A stretch of 64,000 bases of DNA from CAYPSN01 sp041907025 (GCA_041907025.1 JAYRIB010000004.1:3781-67780), one strand, 5' to 3'; shown: positions 16,647 to 25,895, numbered from the stretch's first letter. The notes: generated from the letters alone by a model not told the origin. A program made the numbers and translations.

Positions 16647-17054
16647 CTAGTTAGTCAGTGAGTGATCGCTCCACGGCGCAAGCCAAGGAGAGGAAAGTCC
16701 GAACAGCGTAGAGTAGGGTGGTTGCTAACGGCAACCGAGGGAGACCTTAGGGAAAGTGCCACAGAGACAATACCGCCCCTCACATTTATGGCAACATAAA
16801 AGGTGCGGGGTAAGGGTGAAAAGAGTGCGGTAAAAGCGCACAGCGGACCTTAGGTGACTAGGTCTGGAGGTAAACCCCACCTGCTGCAAGACTATGGGCC
16901 CCGTCGCAAGACAGAGTTACTCGCTCTTAGTTGGGTTTGTCGCATGATGTAGCCTTCGGGCTGCACGCCAACTGTAGCAATGCAGGAGGAAGATAGATGA
17001 TCACAGCTAGCCTTCGGGTTAGACACAGAATTCGGCTTATAGCTGACTAACTAG
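16647..17054 (+). ncRNA. rnpB: RNase P RNA
   Basis: The catalytic RNA that trims tRNA 5' ends. P1 forms from agttagtcag (16649-16658) with ctgactaact (17043-17052). The conserved gaggaaagtccgaaca core lies near 16690, and the 3' conserved acacagaattcggcttata lies near 17022-17040. Hairpins such as ggttgctaacggcaacc and tagccttcgggctgcac are visible. About 405 nt. Confidence 0.95.
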
Positions 17055-17137
17055 GCACTTATTTTGTTATATTTACTTCTCAGCAGGCACAAGGGAAAGT
17101 TTCATACGCTATTATGCTAGAATAAGAGATAACGACC

Positions 17138-18547
17138 ATGAAGAAACGCAGCGAACTTATCTTTAGCTTGATCCTGGTACCGATTGATTACTTCATGATG
17201 ATACTTGGCTTTGTAGCTGCGTATTTTTATCGCTTAGGGAGTGACAAGCCCTTGGCTTACGACATCGGCGGCACGGCTTACCTGCGCTATCTCATTATTC
17301 TCTTGCCGCTCTGGGTGCTGATTTTTGCTATGCTGGGGCTCTACTCACTTGGCAGTACTCGCCGTCGTATCGACGAGATCGTTAAGGTGTTCATTGCGAG
17401 TGCTTGTGGGGTTATGGCGTTGATTGTGTTGGACTTCTTTAATCCGCAGCCCCTCTTTCCCTCCAAAAGCATTGTGATATACGGCTTTATTGCGACCTTT
17501 GTGCTGGTAGCCCTCGCACGGCTCATTTTGAGCGTTGTGCAGCGGGTTTTATTTCATTATGGCGTTGGAGTTCATCAGACACTGATTTTGGCTCCAAACA
17601 AGCTTGTTACAAGTCTGGAGCGCGACTTAGGGCCGGGCTACCATGTGCTCAATGGCTTGCTGAAGGATTTTAAGCCGCGCAGTGCTACGCCAGAGGATAT
17701 CGAGCGCATTCATGCGCAGCGTCACATTGACGAAATCATCCATATGCACGCAAACAGCGTTGATGACGCTCGCTGGCTAGGCTTTTGTCAGCAGAACAAC
17801 ATCGCATATCGGTATATCCCGAGCATTATGGGGCTGTATGGTACAAACGTGCAGACATCATTGCATGGCGGTGTGCCGGTGCTCGAATTACGGGCTACGC
17901 CCCTCGAAGGCTGGGGGAGGATTGTGAAGCGCATTGTAGACTTTATTACATCATTATTTGGAATCATTTTCTTGAGTCCACTATTCGTGGTAATTGCTGC
18001 TGCGATTAAGCTTACTGACCCAGGTAGTGTCTTTTATGCTCACGAAAGACTGTCCAAATCAGGTAAGAAAATAAGGGTGTTGAAGTTTCGCTCAATGAAG
18101 ATGGAGTATTCCACGGGCGGAAAGTATGCTAGTAAAACTGCCGAGGAGGCATTAGCAAAATTTGACGACCCAGGGTTGCTAGAGGAGTTTAAGAAATTCC
18201 AGAAGGTAAAAAATGATCCTCGCATCAGTAAAGTAGGGGCGTTCTTACGTAAAACAAGTCTCGATGAACTGCCTCAGCTCTTTAACATCTTCAAGGGAGA
18301 TTTGAGTCTTGTAGGTCCACGGCCAATTGTAGAGTCTGAACTAGAGCGGTACGGCGCACTCGGGGGCAAATTCTTGGCTATTAAACCTGGACTAACTGGC
18401 TTGTGGCAGGTTTCAGGGCGAAATGACATTGGCTATGATGAGCGGGTTGAGTTAGACATTTATTATGTTGAAAATTGGAGCTTATGGATGGATCTGACGA
18501 TTCTGGTCCGTACGCTGGGAGTGGTGGTGAGGGGCCGTGGTTACTAG
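17138..18547 (+). CDS. Polyprenyl-phosphate sugar-1-phosphate transferase (WbaP/WcaJ type)
   Basis: 469 residues. Four or five N-terminal membrane segments, a central CoA-binding-like domain (~145-260), another membrane helix and the C-terminal bacterial sugar transferase domain. Diagnostic blocks are VLKFRSMK, LRKTSLDELPQLFNIFKGDLSLVGPRP, and PGLTGLWQVSGRN. It loads the first sugar phosphate onto undecaprenyl phosphate to begin a surface polysaccharide, consistent with uppP nearby and the GT4 gene whose start overlaps its end. tagaat at 17118-17123 is a likely -10 box. Confidence 0.92.
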   Translation: MKKRSELIFSLILVPIDYFMMILGFVAAYFYRLGSDKPLAYDIGGTAYLRYLIILLPLWVLIFAMLGLYSLGSTRRRIDEIVKVFIASACGVMALIVLDFFNPQPLFPSKSIVIYGFIATFVLVALARLILSVVQRVLFHYGVGVHQTLILAPNKLVTSLERDLGPGYHVLNGLLKDFKPRSATPEDIERIHAQRHIDEIIHMHANSVDDARWLGFCQQNNIAYRYIPSIMGLYGTNVQTSLHGGVPVLELRATPLEGWGRIVKRIVDFITSLFGIIFLSPLFVVIAAAIKLTDPGSVFYAHERLSKSGKKIRVLKFRSMKMEYSTGGKYASKTAEEALAKFDDPGLLEEFKKFQKVKNDPRISKVGAFLRKTSLDELPQLFNIFKGDLSLVGPRPIVESELERYGALGGKFLAIKPGLTGLWQVSGRNDIGYDERVELDIYYVENWSLWMDLTILVRTLGVVVRGRGY

Positions 18548-19655
18548 TACGTCTCGTAACGAGCTAAAAGTCGCTATCGTCCATGACTGGCTGACTAATA
18601 TAGGTGGCGCAGAGCGCGTGGTGGAGTCACTTTTGAAGGCGTACCCCCAGGCGGATTTGTACTCGAGTGTGTACGATGCGGCTAAGCTGCCTCAGTTTAA
18701 GGGCCGCGTAACCACTTCGTTTTTACAGCACTGGCCATTGTCACGACGTAAACACCAGCTCTACCCCGTGTTGCGAACGCTGGCTTTCGAGAGCTTTGAC
18801 CTCTCATCCTATGACTTGGTGTTATCTAGTAGTAGTGCTGAGGCCAAGGGGGTCATTACGCCGACCGAGACGCTGCACATATCTTACATCCATACTCCGG
18901 TGCGTTACTATTGGAGCAACTATGACCAATACCTGGCCGACCCAGGCTTTGGGTTCCTTAATCCACTGGTGCGCTTGGTTGCGCCATTCTTTGTACGCAG
19001 AATGCGCCGTTGGGACTTCGCGGCTGCACAGCGACCAGATGCTCTGATTGCTAACTCAGAAACAGTGGCCAAGCGTATTAAAAAGTACTACAAGCGCGAG
19101 GCTAAAGTAATTCATCCGCCAGTAGATTTGGCTCGCTTTCAGTTGGGCAACGCTACAAGCGGCGATTATTACCTGATCGTTTCACGCCTGGTGCCCTATA
19201 AGCGCTACGATATCGCGGTAGAGGCGTGCAATAAGCTCGGTAAGCGGTTGATGATTGCTGGCAGTGGTTCGGAGCTCACCCATCTTAAAAAGCTTGCTGG
19301 CCCGACCATTGAGTTTAAGGGGTCGTTGTCTGAAGATGAGATCACGCGCCTCTATGAAGGCTGCAAAGGGTTTTTGTTCCCCGCTGAGGAAGACTTTGGC
19401 ATTACGCCGCTCGAAGCTATGGCCTGTGGTAAGCCAGTGTTGGCTTATGGCAAGGGCGGAGCGACAGAGACGGTAGTGGATGGTAAGACAGGCTTACTAT
19501 TTGGCCATCAAACAGCAGATAGCCTGGCGGACGCCATAGAACGATCTGAGACTATGGAGTGGGACAGTGCGCGTATTGCTCGCCACGCAGCCACGTTTAG
19601 TGAAGAGCGATTTATTAAACAGATTCATGAAGCGGTCTCGGCGCACCAAGCGTAG
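18537..19655 (+). CDS. Family 4 glycosyltransferase
   Basis: 372 residues, GT-B fold. The N-terminal half starts VAIVHDWLTNIGGAERVVESLL. The nucleotide-sugar half has VSRLVPYKRYDIAVEAC, then PAEEDFGITPLEAMACGKPVLAYGKGGATETV, the EX7E region of GT4 retaining enzymes. The GTG start at 18537 overlaps the sugar transferase end by 11 bp, and its own end overlaps the DUF4012 gene. It presumably extends the glycan begun by the preceding enzyme; donor and acceptor unknown. Confidence 0.9.
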   Translation: MVTSTSRNELKVAIVHDWLTNIGGAERVVESLLKAYPQADLYSSVYDAAKLPQFKGRVTTSFLQHWPLSRRKHQLYPVLRTLAFESFDLSSYDLVLSSSSAEAKGVITPTETLHISYIHTPVRYYWSNYDQYLADPGFGFLNPLVRLVAPFFVRRMRRWDFAAAQRPDALIANSETVAKRIKKYYKREAKVIHPPVDLARFQLGNATSGDYYLIVSRLVPYKRYDIAVEACNKLGKRLMIAGSGSELTHLKKLAGPTIEFKGSLSEDEITRLYEGCKGFLFPAEEDFGITPLEAMACGKPVLAYGKGGATETVVDGKTGLLFGHQTADSLADAIERSETMEWDSARIARHAATFSEERFIKQIHEAVSAHQA

Positions 19656-21033
19656 CTATGCAACTCGAATAGGCGGGAAGCTGCTGATTGCTGTTATTGC
19701 CGTGGGTTTTGTAGGTGTTTTTGGAGGAATCTATAATACTGTTGTAGTAAAAGCTACAGAGATTCAGAAGTACCAGACTCTCATAGGCGGGTTAAGCGGC
19801 AAGAGTGGCACCAACCGCACCCTAATCCTCTTTAGTAATAACGCCGAGATGCGCTATGGCGGAGGCTTTATTGGCTCGGTTGGCTACATAGAGGCTCAAC
19901 AAGGCAAAAAGCTCCATATTGACCCAATTCATAGTGTTTATTACTACGATCACAGGGTTGAGGGTAAAGAAGATTCGCTTGAATCTGCTACGCCAGAGTT
20001 GTTACCCTTGGTACCACGCATTACCTTGCGTGATAGCGGGGTTGATTTGGACTGGCAACGCAATGCCGAGCGCGCAGCGCGGCTCTTTGAGCTTGAATCT
20101 GGCAAGCAGGTTGATACGGTAGCCATGATGACCCCCAGTGTTATAAAGGGGTTACTGAGCGTAACTGGACCAGTAGAGCTGAAGGACTATGGTTTTGCAG
20201 TCACAAGTAAAAACTTTTTAGAAAAGGTGCAGCTGGAGGTTGAGGCTGGCGATGACAAGCAGGCCGGCAAAGACCCGAAGACGATACTTGGCGTGCTTGC
20301 TAACACCCTACTTAAGCAGCTTTTTGAGCAGGGTAGCCTGCAGGACGTTGCCAAGTACTCCGAGTTACTATCCAAGATGGCCGAGCAGAAGCAGCTCGCG
20401 CTCTACAGTCGTGACGCCAAGGTTCAAGAACTACTGACATCAACTGGAATTGATGGCGGGCTCATGCCAGCAGATGGTGATTACTTGATGGTTGCCGAAG
20501 CTAACATCGGGGCAAACAAGAGTAGCCCATATATGGAGCAAAATATCAGTCGGAAACTGATGATTGATAGCTCGGGCAGGGCAACGGTGGAGGTGGTACT
20601 AGAGCGCAAGCATACTGGGCGGTATTTGCACCAGTATGTTGATCCGCATGATGGTCGTACGAAGTGGCTGGTTGGTGCGAATGCGAGTTATATGAAGCTT
20701 GCTCTGCCCGTAGGTAGTAGGATTCTGACTAAGGACTTTGATCTGTCGCGGGAAGTATACACGGAGTCGGGGCGAGACGTGGTAACTTTCTTTTCTGGCC
20801 TTGAGCCAGGATCAGCCGCCACATACAGGCTGACCTATGAGCTACCGTTTCGTTATGATATGGGTTCAGAAGTGGTGATTCGCAGTGTTATGGAAAAGCC
20901 AATTGGTGGCTTTGCTCAAACGGTAACCCAAACGGTAGAGTTGCCAACTGGCTACCGGCTGGCTGAAGGGAGTTTACCTAAGAACATGCAATTAGAGACG
21001 GACCTTGACTCGCGGCTCGTGTATCGCCGCTAG
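19627..21033 (+). CDS. DUF4012 family membrane-anchored protein
   Basis: About 468 residues. A very basic start (MKRSRRTKRS) is followed by one membrane segment (~17-40) and a large extracellular domain with LILFSNNAEMRYGGGFIGSVG, the signature block of DUF4012. That family often accompanies polysaccharide gene clusters in Gram-positive-like and CPR genomes; its activity is not established. The ATG at 19627 lies inside the end of the GT4 gene, so the three genes form one operon, closed by the terminator at 21067. Confidence 0.82.
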   Translation: MKRSRRTKRSYATRIGGKLLIAVIAVGFVGVFGGIYNTVVVKATEIQKYQTLIGGLSGKSGTNRTLILFSNNAEMRYGGGFIGSVGYIEAQQGKKLHIDPIHSVYYYDHRVEGKEDSLESATPELLPLVPRITLRDSGVDLDWQRNAERAARLFELESGKQVDTVAMMTPSVIKGLLSVTGPVELKDYGFAVTSKNFLEKVQLEVEAGDDKQAGKDPKTILGVLANTLLKQLFEQGSLQDVAKYSELLSKMAEQKQLALYSRDAKVQELLTSTGIDGGLMPADGDYLMVAEANIGANKSSPYMEQNISRKLMIDSSGRATVEVVLERKHTGRYLHQYVDPHDGRTKWLVGANASYMKLALPVGSRILTKDFDLSREVYTESGRDVVTFFSGLEPGSAATYRLTYELPFRYDMGSEVVIRSVMEKPIGGFAQTVTQTVELPTGYRLAEGSLPKNMQLETDLDSRLVYRR

Positions 21034-21066
21034 TGCCCACTCCTGCCACTGGACTTACCCTAATCA

Positions 21067-21093
21067 AAAGACCCTCATATGCGAGGGTCTTTT
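21067..21093. terminator. Bidirectional terminator
   Basis: aaaagaccctc (21067-21076) and gagggtctttt (21083-21093) pair around atatgc. It ends the glycan operon and, on the other strand, the infC-rpmI-rplT operon. Confidence 0.9.
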
Positions 21094-21118
21094 ATAAGTA
21101 GAACTTGGTAGGGACGGG

Positions 21119-21460
21119 CTACTGAGCTTCTTTTACGATGGCTTCAAACGCCTTAGGCTGGTTAACCGCTAACTCAGCGAGCATTTTGCGGTTAAGCTTG
21201 ATGCCAGTCTTATTGAGACCTGCAATGAGCTTAGAGTAGGTAGTATCATTCTGAACGGCACCAGCACCGATGCGGGTGATCCAGAGTGAGCGCATGTCGC
21301 GTTTTAGGTTGCGACGGTCGCGGTACTGGTATGAAAGGGCCTTAAGCACGGCTTCGTGAGCCTTACGGTACGAAGATGTTCGAGCATGACTCATCCCTTT
21401 GGCGGCTTTGAGTACCTTCTTGTGTCGTTTTCTGGCTGTTACGCCTCGTTTTACTCTCAT
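21119..21460 (-). CDS. rplT: Large-subunit ribosomal protein bL20
   Basis: 113 residues, opening MRVKRGVTARKRHKKVLKAAKG, with SLWITRIGAGAV and INRKML-like (LNRKMLAELAV) blocks typical of bL20. It binds 23S rRNA early in assembly and in other bacteria represses this operon. Last gene of infC-rpmI-rplT, 3 bp after rpmI. Confidence 0.97.
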   Translation of the reverse strand: MRVKRGVTARKRHKKVLKAAKGMSHARTSSYRKAHEAVLKALSYQYRDRRNLKRDMRSLWITRIGAGAVQNDTTYSKLIAGLNKTGIKLNRKMLAELAVNQPKAFEAIVKEAQ

Positions 21461-21463
21461 GGC

Positions 21464-21658
21464 TTATAGTCCTAACATTTTCTTGATATTCTTGCTGTCA
21501 CCCAGTGCTACGCCGTGCTCCAGAGTAAAGGCACGTTTGCGCGTAGCTGACTTAATCGTCAGTTTGTGGGCGCGAGTAGCTTTACGGCGCATAATCTTAC
21601 CGCTGCCGGTAATCTTTACGCGCTTGCTCATCGTCTTATTCGTCTTTAGCTTTGGCAT
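21464..21658 (-). CDS. rpmI: Large-subunit ribosomal protein bL35
   Basis: 64 residues, MPKLKTNKTMSKRVKITGSGKIMRRKA, the standard bL35 opening. Its ATG lies within the last codons of infC in another frame (23-bp overlap), implying translational coupling. Confidence 0.97.
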   Translation of the reverse strand: MPKLKTNKTMSKRVKITGSGKIMRRKATRAHKLTIKSATRKRAFTLEHGVALGDSKNIKKMLGL

Positions 21659-22166
21659 CTTTTCTCCTTGCTACTACCATGGACAGTTCTCGGCCCGATA
21701 GATTGGGCTCCTGCTCTTTAGTGGCGATATCTGAAAGCTTCACGTAGAAGTTGTCCAGAATGGCACGACCAAGCTCAGGGTGAGTTATCTCGCGACCCTT
21801 GAAGCGTAGATTCACTTTTACTTTATTACCTTGCTCAAGGAATTTGATAGCTGCTTTGAGCTTAACCTCAATGTCGTGCGAACCAGTTTTGAGGCCGAGT
21901 CGGACTTGCTTAACCTCGACGTTCTTCTGGTTTCGGCGACTTTTCTGCAGCTGCTTCTCTTGTTCGTACCGATACTTGCCCCAGTCAACAAGTTTGACGA
22001 CGGGAGGATCGGCAGTCGGTGAAACTTCGGCTAGATCAAAGCCCTGCTCTTCTGCAATATTCAGGGCTTCTCGAATTGAGATAACACCGTGTTGCTCAGA
22101 GTCAGATCCAAGTAACCGTACCATTGGTGCAGTTATCTCATGATTCAACCTAATTCTACCTTTTAT
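21636..22166 (-). CDS. infC: Translation initiation factor IF-3 with a predicted AUA start
   Basis: IF-3 binds the 30S subunit and checks the start codon-anticodon pair. The N-domain (RIRLNHEITAPMVRLLGSDSEQHGVIS) and C-domain (VKQVRLGLKTGSHDIEVKL, KVKVNLRFKGREITHPELG) are complete. A longer frame reaches GTG at 22205. However, the only strong Shine-Dalgarno (aaggag, 22176-22181 on the plus-strand scale) lies 9 nt before an ATA at 22166-22164, giving xKGRIRLNHEI, the usual N-terminus. IF-3 genes in many bacteria use rare start codons for autoregulation, which supports this choice. Confidence 0.9.
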   Translation of the reverse strand: MKGRIRLNHEITAPMVRLLGSDSEQHGVISIREALNIAEEQGFDLAEVSPTADPPVVKLVDWGKYRYEQEKQLQKSRRNQKNVEVKQVRLGLKTGSHDIEVKLKAAIKFLEQGNKVKVNLRFKGREITHPELGRAILDNFYVKLSDIATKEQEPNLSGRELSMVVARRKDAKAKDE

Positions 22167-22230
22167 AAAAGAGATCTCCTTAAAGCTCAAAGAGAATGAT
22201 AGCACTAAGAACCAAGGAAATCAAGGTGTT

Positions 22231-23043
22231 CTAAGCGAGACTGTCTCGCTTCCTGCTGACGATGACTGATTGCTGCTGAGCTAGCTGTGACACCTGGATG
22301 ACAAGGCGAAGCTGCAAAAGGCCATGGAGCAAGAGGGGGCTTGAGGTTTCTATGGTGATATCACTAGCTTTAAGTCGTAACATCTTGGCAGGAGATGAAG
22401 GCAGGTTCTGTTTTGTTGGCAGAGCAATGAGTGGCTGCTTGTTCTGCAGTAGTTGGTCGCTGCCCTGACTGGCTGTTGCCTCAATAAGTATCGGCTGAAC
22501 GTGCTCGGTGGCGGGATCTTTAGATGTGTTGGTCAGCGTGAGTTCACTTATTGGCAATTCAACAGTGAGCTTATGGTCGATGCTAAGGGTTATAGTTTGT
22601 TTCGTACCTAGCTGCGTTTGTTTGGGGCTAAGGGTGCAATAGGAGAGTATTGTGTAATCTTCAACGGCAAGCAGGTGAAAGTCCTCTCGTTTGCCTTTTA
22701 AGAGGGCAACGGTGGCCTGCTTCCAGTCTGTTACGCCTAAATGCTGCGCGCTTTGCGAGTTGGGGCGAAGCGGAATGTAGCCCAGAGGGATTTTACCCGT
22801 TTGGTCTGCCTGCGAGAGTGAGGATATTGCTAGGTCGAGACTAAGGTCGTCGCCGAGCATTACGATGGTGGCGGTCGAGGAGCTGGTGGCTATCTTTTTG
22901 ACTTGCTCCATGATGTGCTGCGGGCTCTTAAGGCTCAGTTGCTCACCAGCGATTCGACTTGTCTTAATCCAGCTTTGGATGCGGTTGAGTTGTCCCGTGG
23001 GGGTAGTCTTGGCTACTCGTTCGTCGATAAGGTAGTGATGCAT
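22231..23043 (-). CDS. Degenerate diacylglycerol-kinase-like protein
   Basis: 270 residues. ATIVMLGDDLSLDLAISSL, followed by GKIPLGYIPLRPNSQSAQHLGVTDWKQA, parallels the GGDGT...PLGIIPxGTxNDFA blocks of the DAGK/YegS/LCB5 catalytic fold. The nucleotide-binding GGDGT is reduced to LGDDL, so lipid kinase activity is doubtful. It lies 1 bp after the bactofilin gene in a three-gene minus-strand cluster, hinting at a membrane or envelope role. Family call moderate. Confidence 0.55.
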   Translation of the reverse strand: MHHYLIDERVAKTTPTGQLNRIQSWIKTSRIAGEQLSLKSPQHIMEQVKKIATSSSTATIVMLGDDLSLDLAISSLSQADQTGKIPLGYIPLRPNSQSAQHLGVTDWKQATVALLKGKREDFHLLAVEDYTILSYCTLSPKQTQLGTKQTITLSIDHKLTVELPISELTLTNTSKDPATEHVQPILIEATASQGSDQLLQNKQPLIALPTKQNLPSSPAKMLRLKASDITIETSSPLLLHGLLQLRLVIQVSQLAQQQSVIVSRKRDSLA

Positions 23044-23044
23044 G

Positions 23045-23419
23045 CTAGCTTGTTGTAATTGTTACATCGATAAGCTGACTGCCAGGTTGGACGTCGAGAC
23101 TGTCACACTGTAGTTTGGCGTGCTGTAGCCTAGAGCCGCCCTGAATAACCAGCCGTGCCTCGGCTGAAAGCGACCCTTGTAGGTTACCCTGATGGTACAC
23201 GCTGCGCGCCGAAGCTGCTCCCTGCACAACCGCGTTTGGCCCTATTGTGAGATGGCTGGTGGAAGTAATGTCGCCTTTTAGCGCAGCATCGAGTAGGAAG
23301 TCATCATATACCTTGATGCTGCCGCGCGCTTTAGCCGGTTCGTGAAGGAAAAGCTCACTCGAGAGGGCGTTGGGTGACTTTCGCTGCCAGATTTTGGGCT
23401 GAAGTGACCTTAGCTTCAT
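23045..23419 (-). CDS. Bactofilin-like polymer-forming protein
   Basis: 124 residues with repeated short beta-rungs (LKGDITSTSHLTIGPNAVVQGAASARSVYHQGNLQGSLSA is the run, described here by its pattern GDIxSxxxLxIGPxAxVxG). This fits the right-handed beta-helix of bactofilins, which polymerise and localise cell-wall enzymes. Overlaps the DUF4446 gene start by 4 bp and precedes the DAGK-like gene. Confidence 0.75.
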   Translation of the reverse strand: MKLRSLQPKIWQRKSPNALSSELFLHEPAKARGSIKVYDDFLLDAALKGDITSTSHLTIGPNAVVQGAASARSVYHQGNLQGSLSAEARLVIQGGSRLQHAKLQCDSLDVQPGSQLIDVTITTS

Positions 23420-23883
23420 GCATCATCTCGATTCGTCATGGCTTTTTGGATGGCACGCATTTCTTCGTCCGAAAGGTGGTGCTTGCTCTTACCTTGTTCG
23501 ATTTCTTTGGCGTATAATCGCGCGCCAGTTCGGGAGTGGATAGCGGACATAACGAAGCCATCCAGGTGACGGTTGAGTGCAGCGAGGCAGAAACTCTGAT
23601 CACCCCCTTTGTCATTAAACGGATTAAAACGCACCAAGCCGACTCGCGTCAGTCCTTTGGAACTGAGTTTATGTAAGTTGGCGCTGAAAACAGCTAACTC
23701 GTCTAGTTTGCGAGCGTTATCTTTAACTTCAAGGTTATACTGCTTGAGGATTCGCTCAATTGACTTCGGATCTTGGCGGTCAAAAAACACTCCGTATGCG
23801 GCTTTGATGGACATGACTTGCCACACCGAGTAGACAGCTACTGACAGGCTGATAGTTGATATGATAATCATAAATAACTCCAC
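23416..23883 (-). CDS. DUF4446 family membrane protein
   Basis: 155 residues with one N-terminal membrane helix, a coiled-coil-like middle (YNLEVKDNARKLDELAVFSANL) and the family block VGLVRFNPFNDKGGDQSFCLAALNRHLDGFVMSAIHSR, given here as a pattern around residues 80-118. The function of DUF4446 is not established. The likely start is the GTG at 23883 or ATG 12 bp later. It leads a cluster with bactofilin and a DAGK-like gene. Confidence 0.8.
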   Translation of the reverse strand: MELFMIIISTISLSVAVYSVWQVMSIKAAYGVFFDRQDPKSIERILKQYNLEVKDNARKLDELAVFSANLHKLSSKGLTRVGLVRFNPFNDKGGDQSFCLAALNRHLDGFVMSAIHSRTGARLYAKEIEQGKSKHHLSDEEMRAIQKAMTNRDDA

Positions 23884-23983
23884 TCACTCTTCTCACATTT
23901 AGCTATGTCATTATAGCTGTTTGTAGCCGTTCTTGGCAACGCTGGGTAAAGCAGTTAGAATATGACAAAGGGGAGTAATACAC

Positions 23984-24325
23984 ATGGCTAAAAAGAAGAA
24001 ACACAACAAGAAGAAGTCGCAGTATAAGGCCAGCAAAAGATCAGAAGGTGTTACTGCGGCTGTGCAGCGGCAAGATATGACTGCAAGCTCGTCTAGCCTA
24101 GCCCAACCCGCGCAGGGAGGGAGTGAAGCTAAGAATAAGCCAGATCACAAGCGCTCAGTACCGACACCAGATAGCGGAGATCAGGTTGTCGCTCGGCGTG
24201 CACGACGCGAGGTGAAGCATGCTTTGGTCTTGGCTGGCGCGATCATGCTTGGACTTATTGCCTTGTGGTGTTTATTTGCCTTTACATCGGTTGGGTCAGA
24301 AGTCTACAAGTTCATTCGTATTTAG
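23984..24325 (+). CDS. Small lysine-rich single-span membrane protein
   Basis: 113 residues. A strongly basic start (MAKKKKHNKKKSQYKASKR), a polar low-complexity middle and one C-terminal membrane helix (HALVLAGAIMLGLIALWCLFAF). ggggag precedes the ATG. No family recognised. The charge pattern suggests a cytoplasmic tail binding nucleic acid or phospholipid heads, but that is only a guess. Confidence 0.55.
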   Translation: MAKKKKHNKKKSQYKASKRSEGVTAAVQRQDMTASSSSLAQPAQGGSEAKNKPDHKRSVPTPDSGDQVVARRARREVKHALVLAGAIMLGLIALWCLFAFTSVGSEVYKFIRI

Positions 24326-24335
24326 GTTTTTATTG

Positions 24336-25835
24336 CTACATACGGTATTGTAGTGCTTCACTGAAGTGAGGGAGTTGAATGTGTTTACTATCGTCAAGGT
24401 CGGCGATCGTGCGGCTTACCTTAAGCACACGCATGTAAGAGCGGGCGGAGAGTCGTAGCTGGTTAATGGCCTGATCGGCTAGGCTCTGGGTTTTGTCGTC
24501 AAGCGCACAGACGCTTTTAATGTCCTGATTACTAAGCTGACTGTTCTCTACGGCTTTACCATTGGACTTAGATCGATCAAGCTGGGTGGCTCTGGCGCAG
24601 GCAACTCGCTTAGCTATCGCCCTAGTCGACTCGCCAGGGTTCTGCTGTAATAATTCGCTCGATGGCATACGGCCAACATGGACCTTGATATCTATTCGAT
24701 CCAGAAGCGGGCCAGATACTTTGTGCTGGTAGCGGTTGATCTGAACAGGTGTGCATTGGCACGAGGTGAGTGGGTCGCCAGCGTAACCACATGGACAAGG
24801 GTTCTGGGTGGCGACAAGCATGAAACTGGCAGGGAATCGATAGGTGGCGGTGGCCCGTGCAATGCTGACAGCCTTGTCCTCGAGAGGTTGGCGCAATACT
24901 TCGAGTGCACTACGGGGAAACTCGGGTAACTCATCAAGAAAGAGGATGCCGCGATGAGCTAGGCTGATTTCGCCCGGCTTTGGCCATTGCCCGCCGCCAG
25001 TTAGGGCAATGTTGCTCGAGGTATGGTGAGGGGAACGAAACGGACGACTGGTCACCAGCGTGTCACCTGTTTCGGCGCAGAGGCCGTGGATGCGCGTTAC
25101 CTCGATCATTTCCTCATAGCTGAGGCCGGGTAAAATGCCGGCGATCGCCTTGGCAAGCAGTGTCTTGCCTGATCCAGGCGGGCCACTAAAGAGAATATTG
25201 TGTCCACCTGCTGCAGCTATCTCGGCAGCCCGCTTGGCTTGCTCTTGACCGTAAACCTCGGCAAAATCAACTGTTGGTGCGGGCGGAGCTGCTTTGGCGG
25301 GCTGCTTGGTGAGGGGAGCAATGGTCAATTCGCCAATAAGGTGCTTGTAGAGCTGCAAAAGGCTCTCGACTGGGTAAATGCTTACATTGGGGACTAGCGT
25401 GGCCTGAGCGGCGTTGTGAGCAGGCACATAGAGGTTCGTTATGCCCTGTTCGGCAGCGGCTTGGGCTACTGCCAGACAGCCCGGAACTGGCCGTGTACTG
25501 CCGTTAAGGGCAAGTTCGCCGTAGAACATGCTTTGGGAGGTGAGTGGTTCAATCTGGCCCGAGGAAACCAAGATGCCAATTGCGATGCCGAGGTCGAAGG
25601 CGCTACCATTCTTGGGTAGATCGGCTGGCGCGAGGTTTACGGTGATACGCTTTGGCGGGAAGGTGAGTCCGGAGTTCTTGATAGCACTGCGTACACGCTC
25701 TTTCGATTCTTCGATCGCTTTGTTGGCGAGCCCAACAACGACGAAGCCAGGGAGACCGTTACTCATGTCGGTTTCGATATCAATGAGTTGCGGTGTAAGG
25801 CCTAAGTGGGTGACGCTTTGGGTGTTGGCTAACAT
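24336..25835 (-). CDS. comM: ComM/YifB-type AAA+ ATPase (Mg-chelatase-like)
   Basis: About 499 residues. N-terminal Lon-protease-like ChlI domain, central AAA+ domain with Walker A GPPGSGKTLLAKA and Walker B GILFLDELPEF, and the C-terminal Mg-chelatase-like domain (LRLSARSYMRVLKVSRTIADL). In naturally competent bacteria ComM is a helicase that aids branch migration during transformation. The ATG at 25835 was chosen because it follows ggagg closely; the frame extends 17 codons further without support. It fits DNA uptake being used by this lineage, but that is inference. Confidence 0.93.
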   Translation of the reverse strand: MLANTQSVTHLGLTPQLIDIETDMSNGLPGFVVVGLANKAIEESKERVRSAIKNSGLTFPPKRITVNLAPADLPKNGSAFDLGIAIGILVSSGQIEPLTSQSMFYGELALNGSTRPVPGCLAVAQAAAEQGITNLYVPAHNAAQATLVPNVSIYPVESLLQLYKHLIGELTIAPLTKQPAKAAPPAPTVDFAEVYGQEQAKRAAEIAAAGGHNILFSGPPGSGKTLLAKAIAGILPGLSYEEMIEVTRIHGLCAETGDTLVTSRPFRSPHHTSSNIALTGGGQWPKPGEISLAHRGILFLDELPEFPRSALEVLRQPLEDKAVSIARATATYRFPASFMLVATQNPCPCGYAGDPLTSCQCTPVQINRYQHKVSGPLLDRIDIKVHVGRMPSSELLQQNPGESTRAIAKRVACARATQLDRSKSNGKAVENSQLSNQDIKSVCALDDKTQSLADQAINQLRLSARSYMRVLKVSRTIADLDDSKHIQLPHFSEALQYRM

Positions 25836-25895
25836 AAACTGTCCTCCTGTTTCTTGGAGGATAACGAATACAAACCGAACTGTCAACCATGGGCG

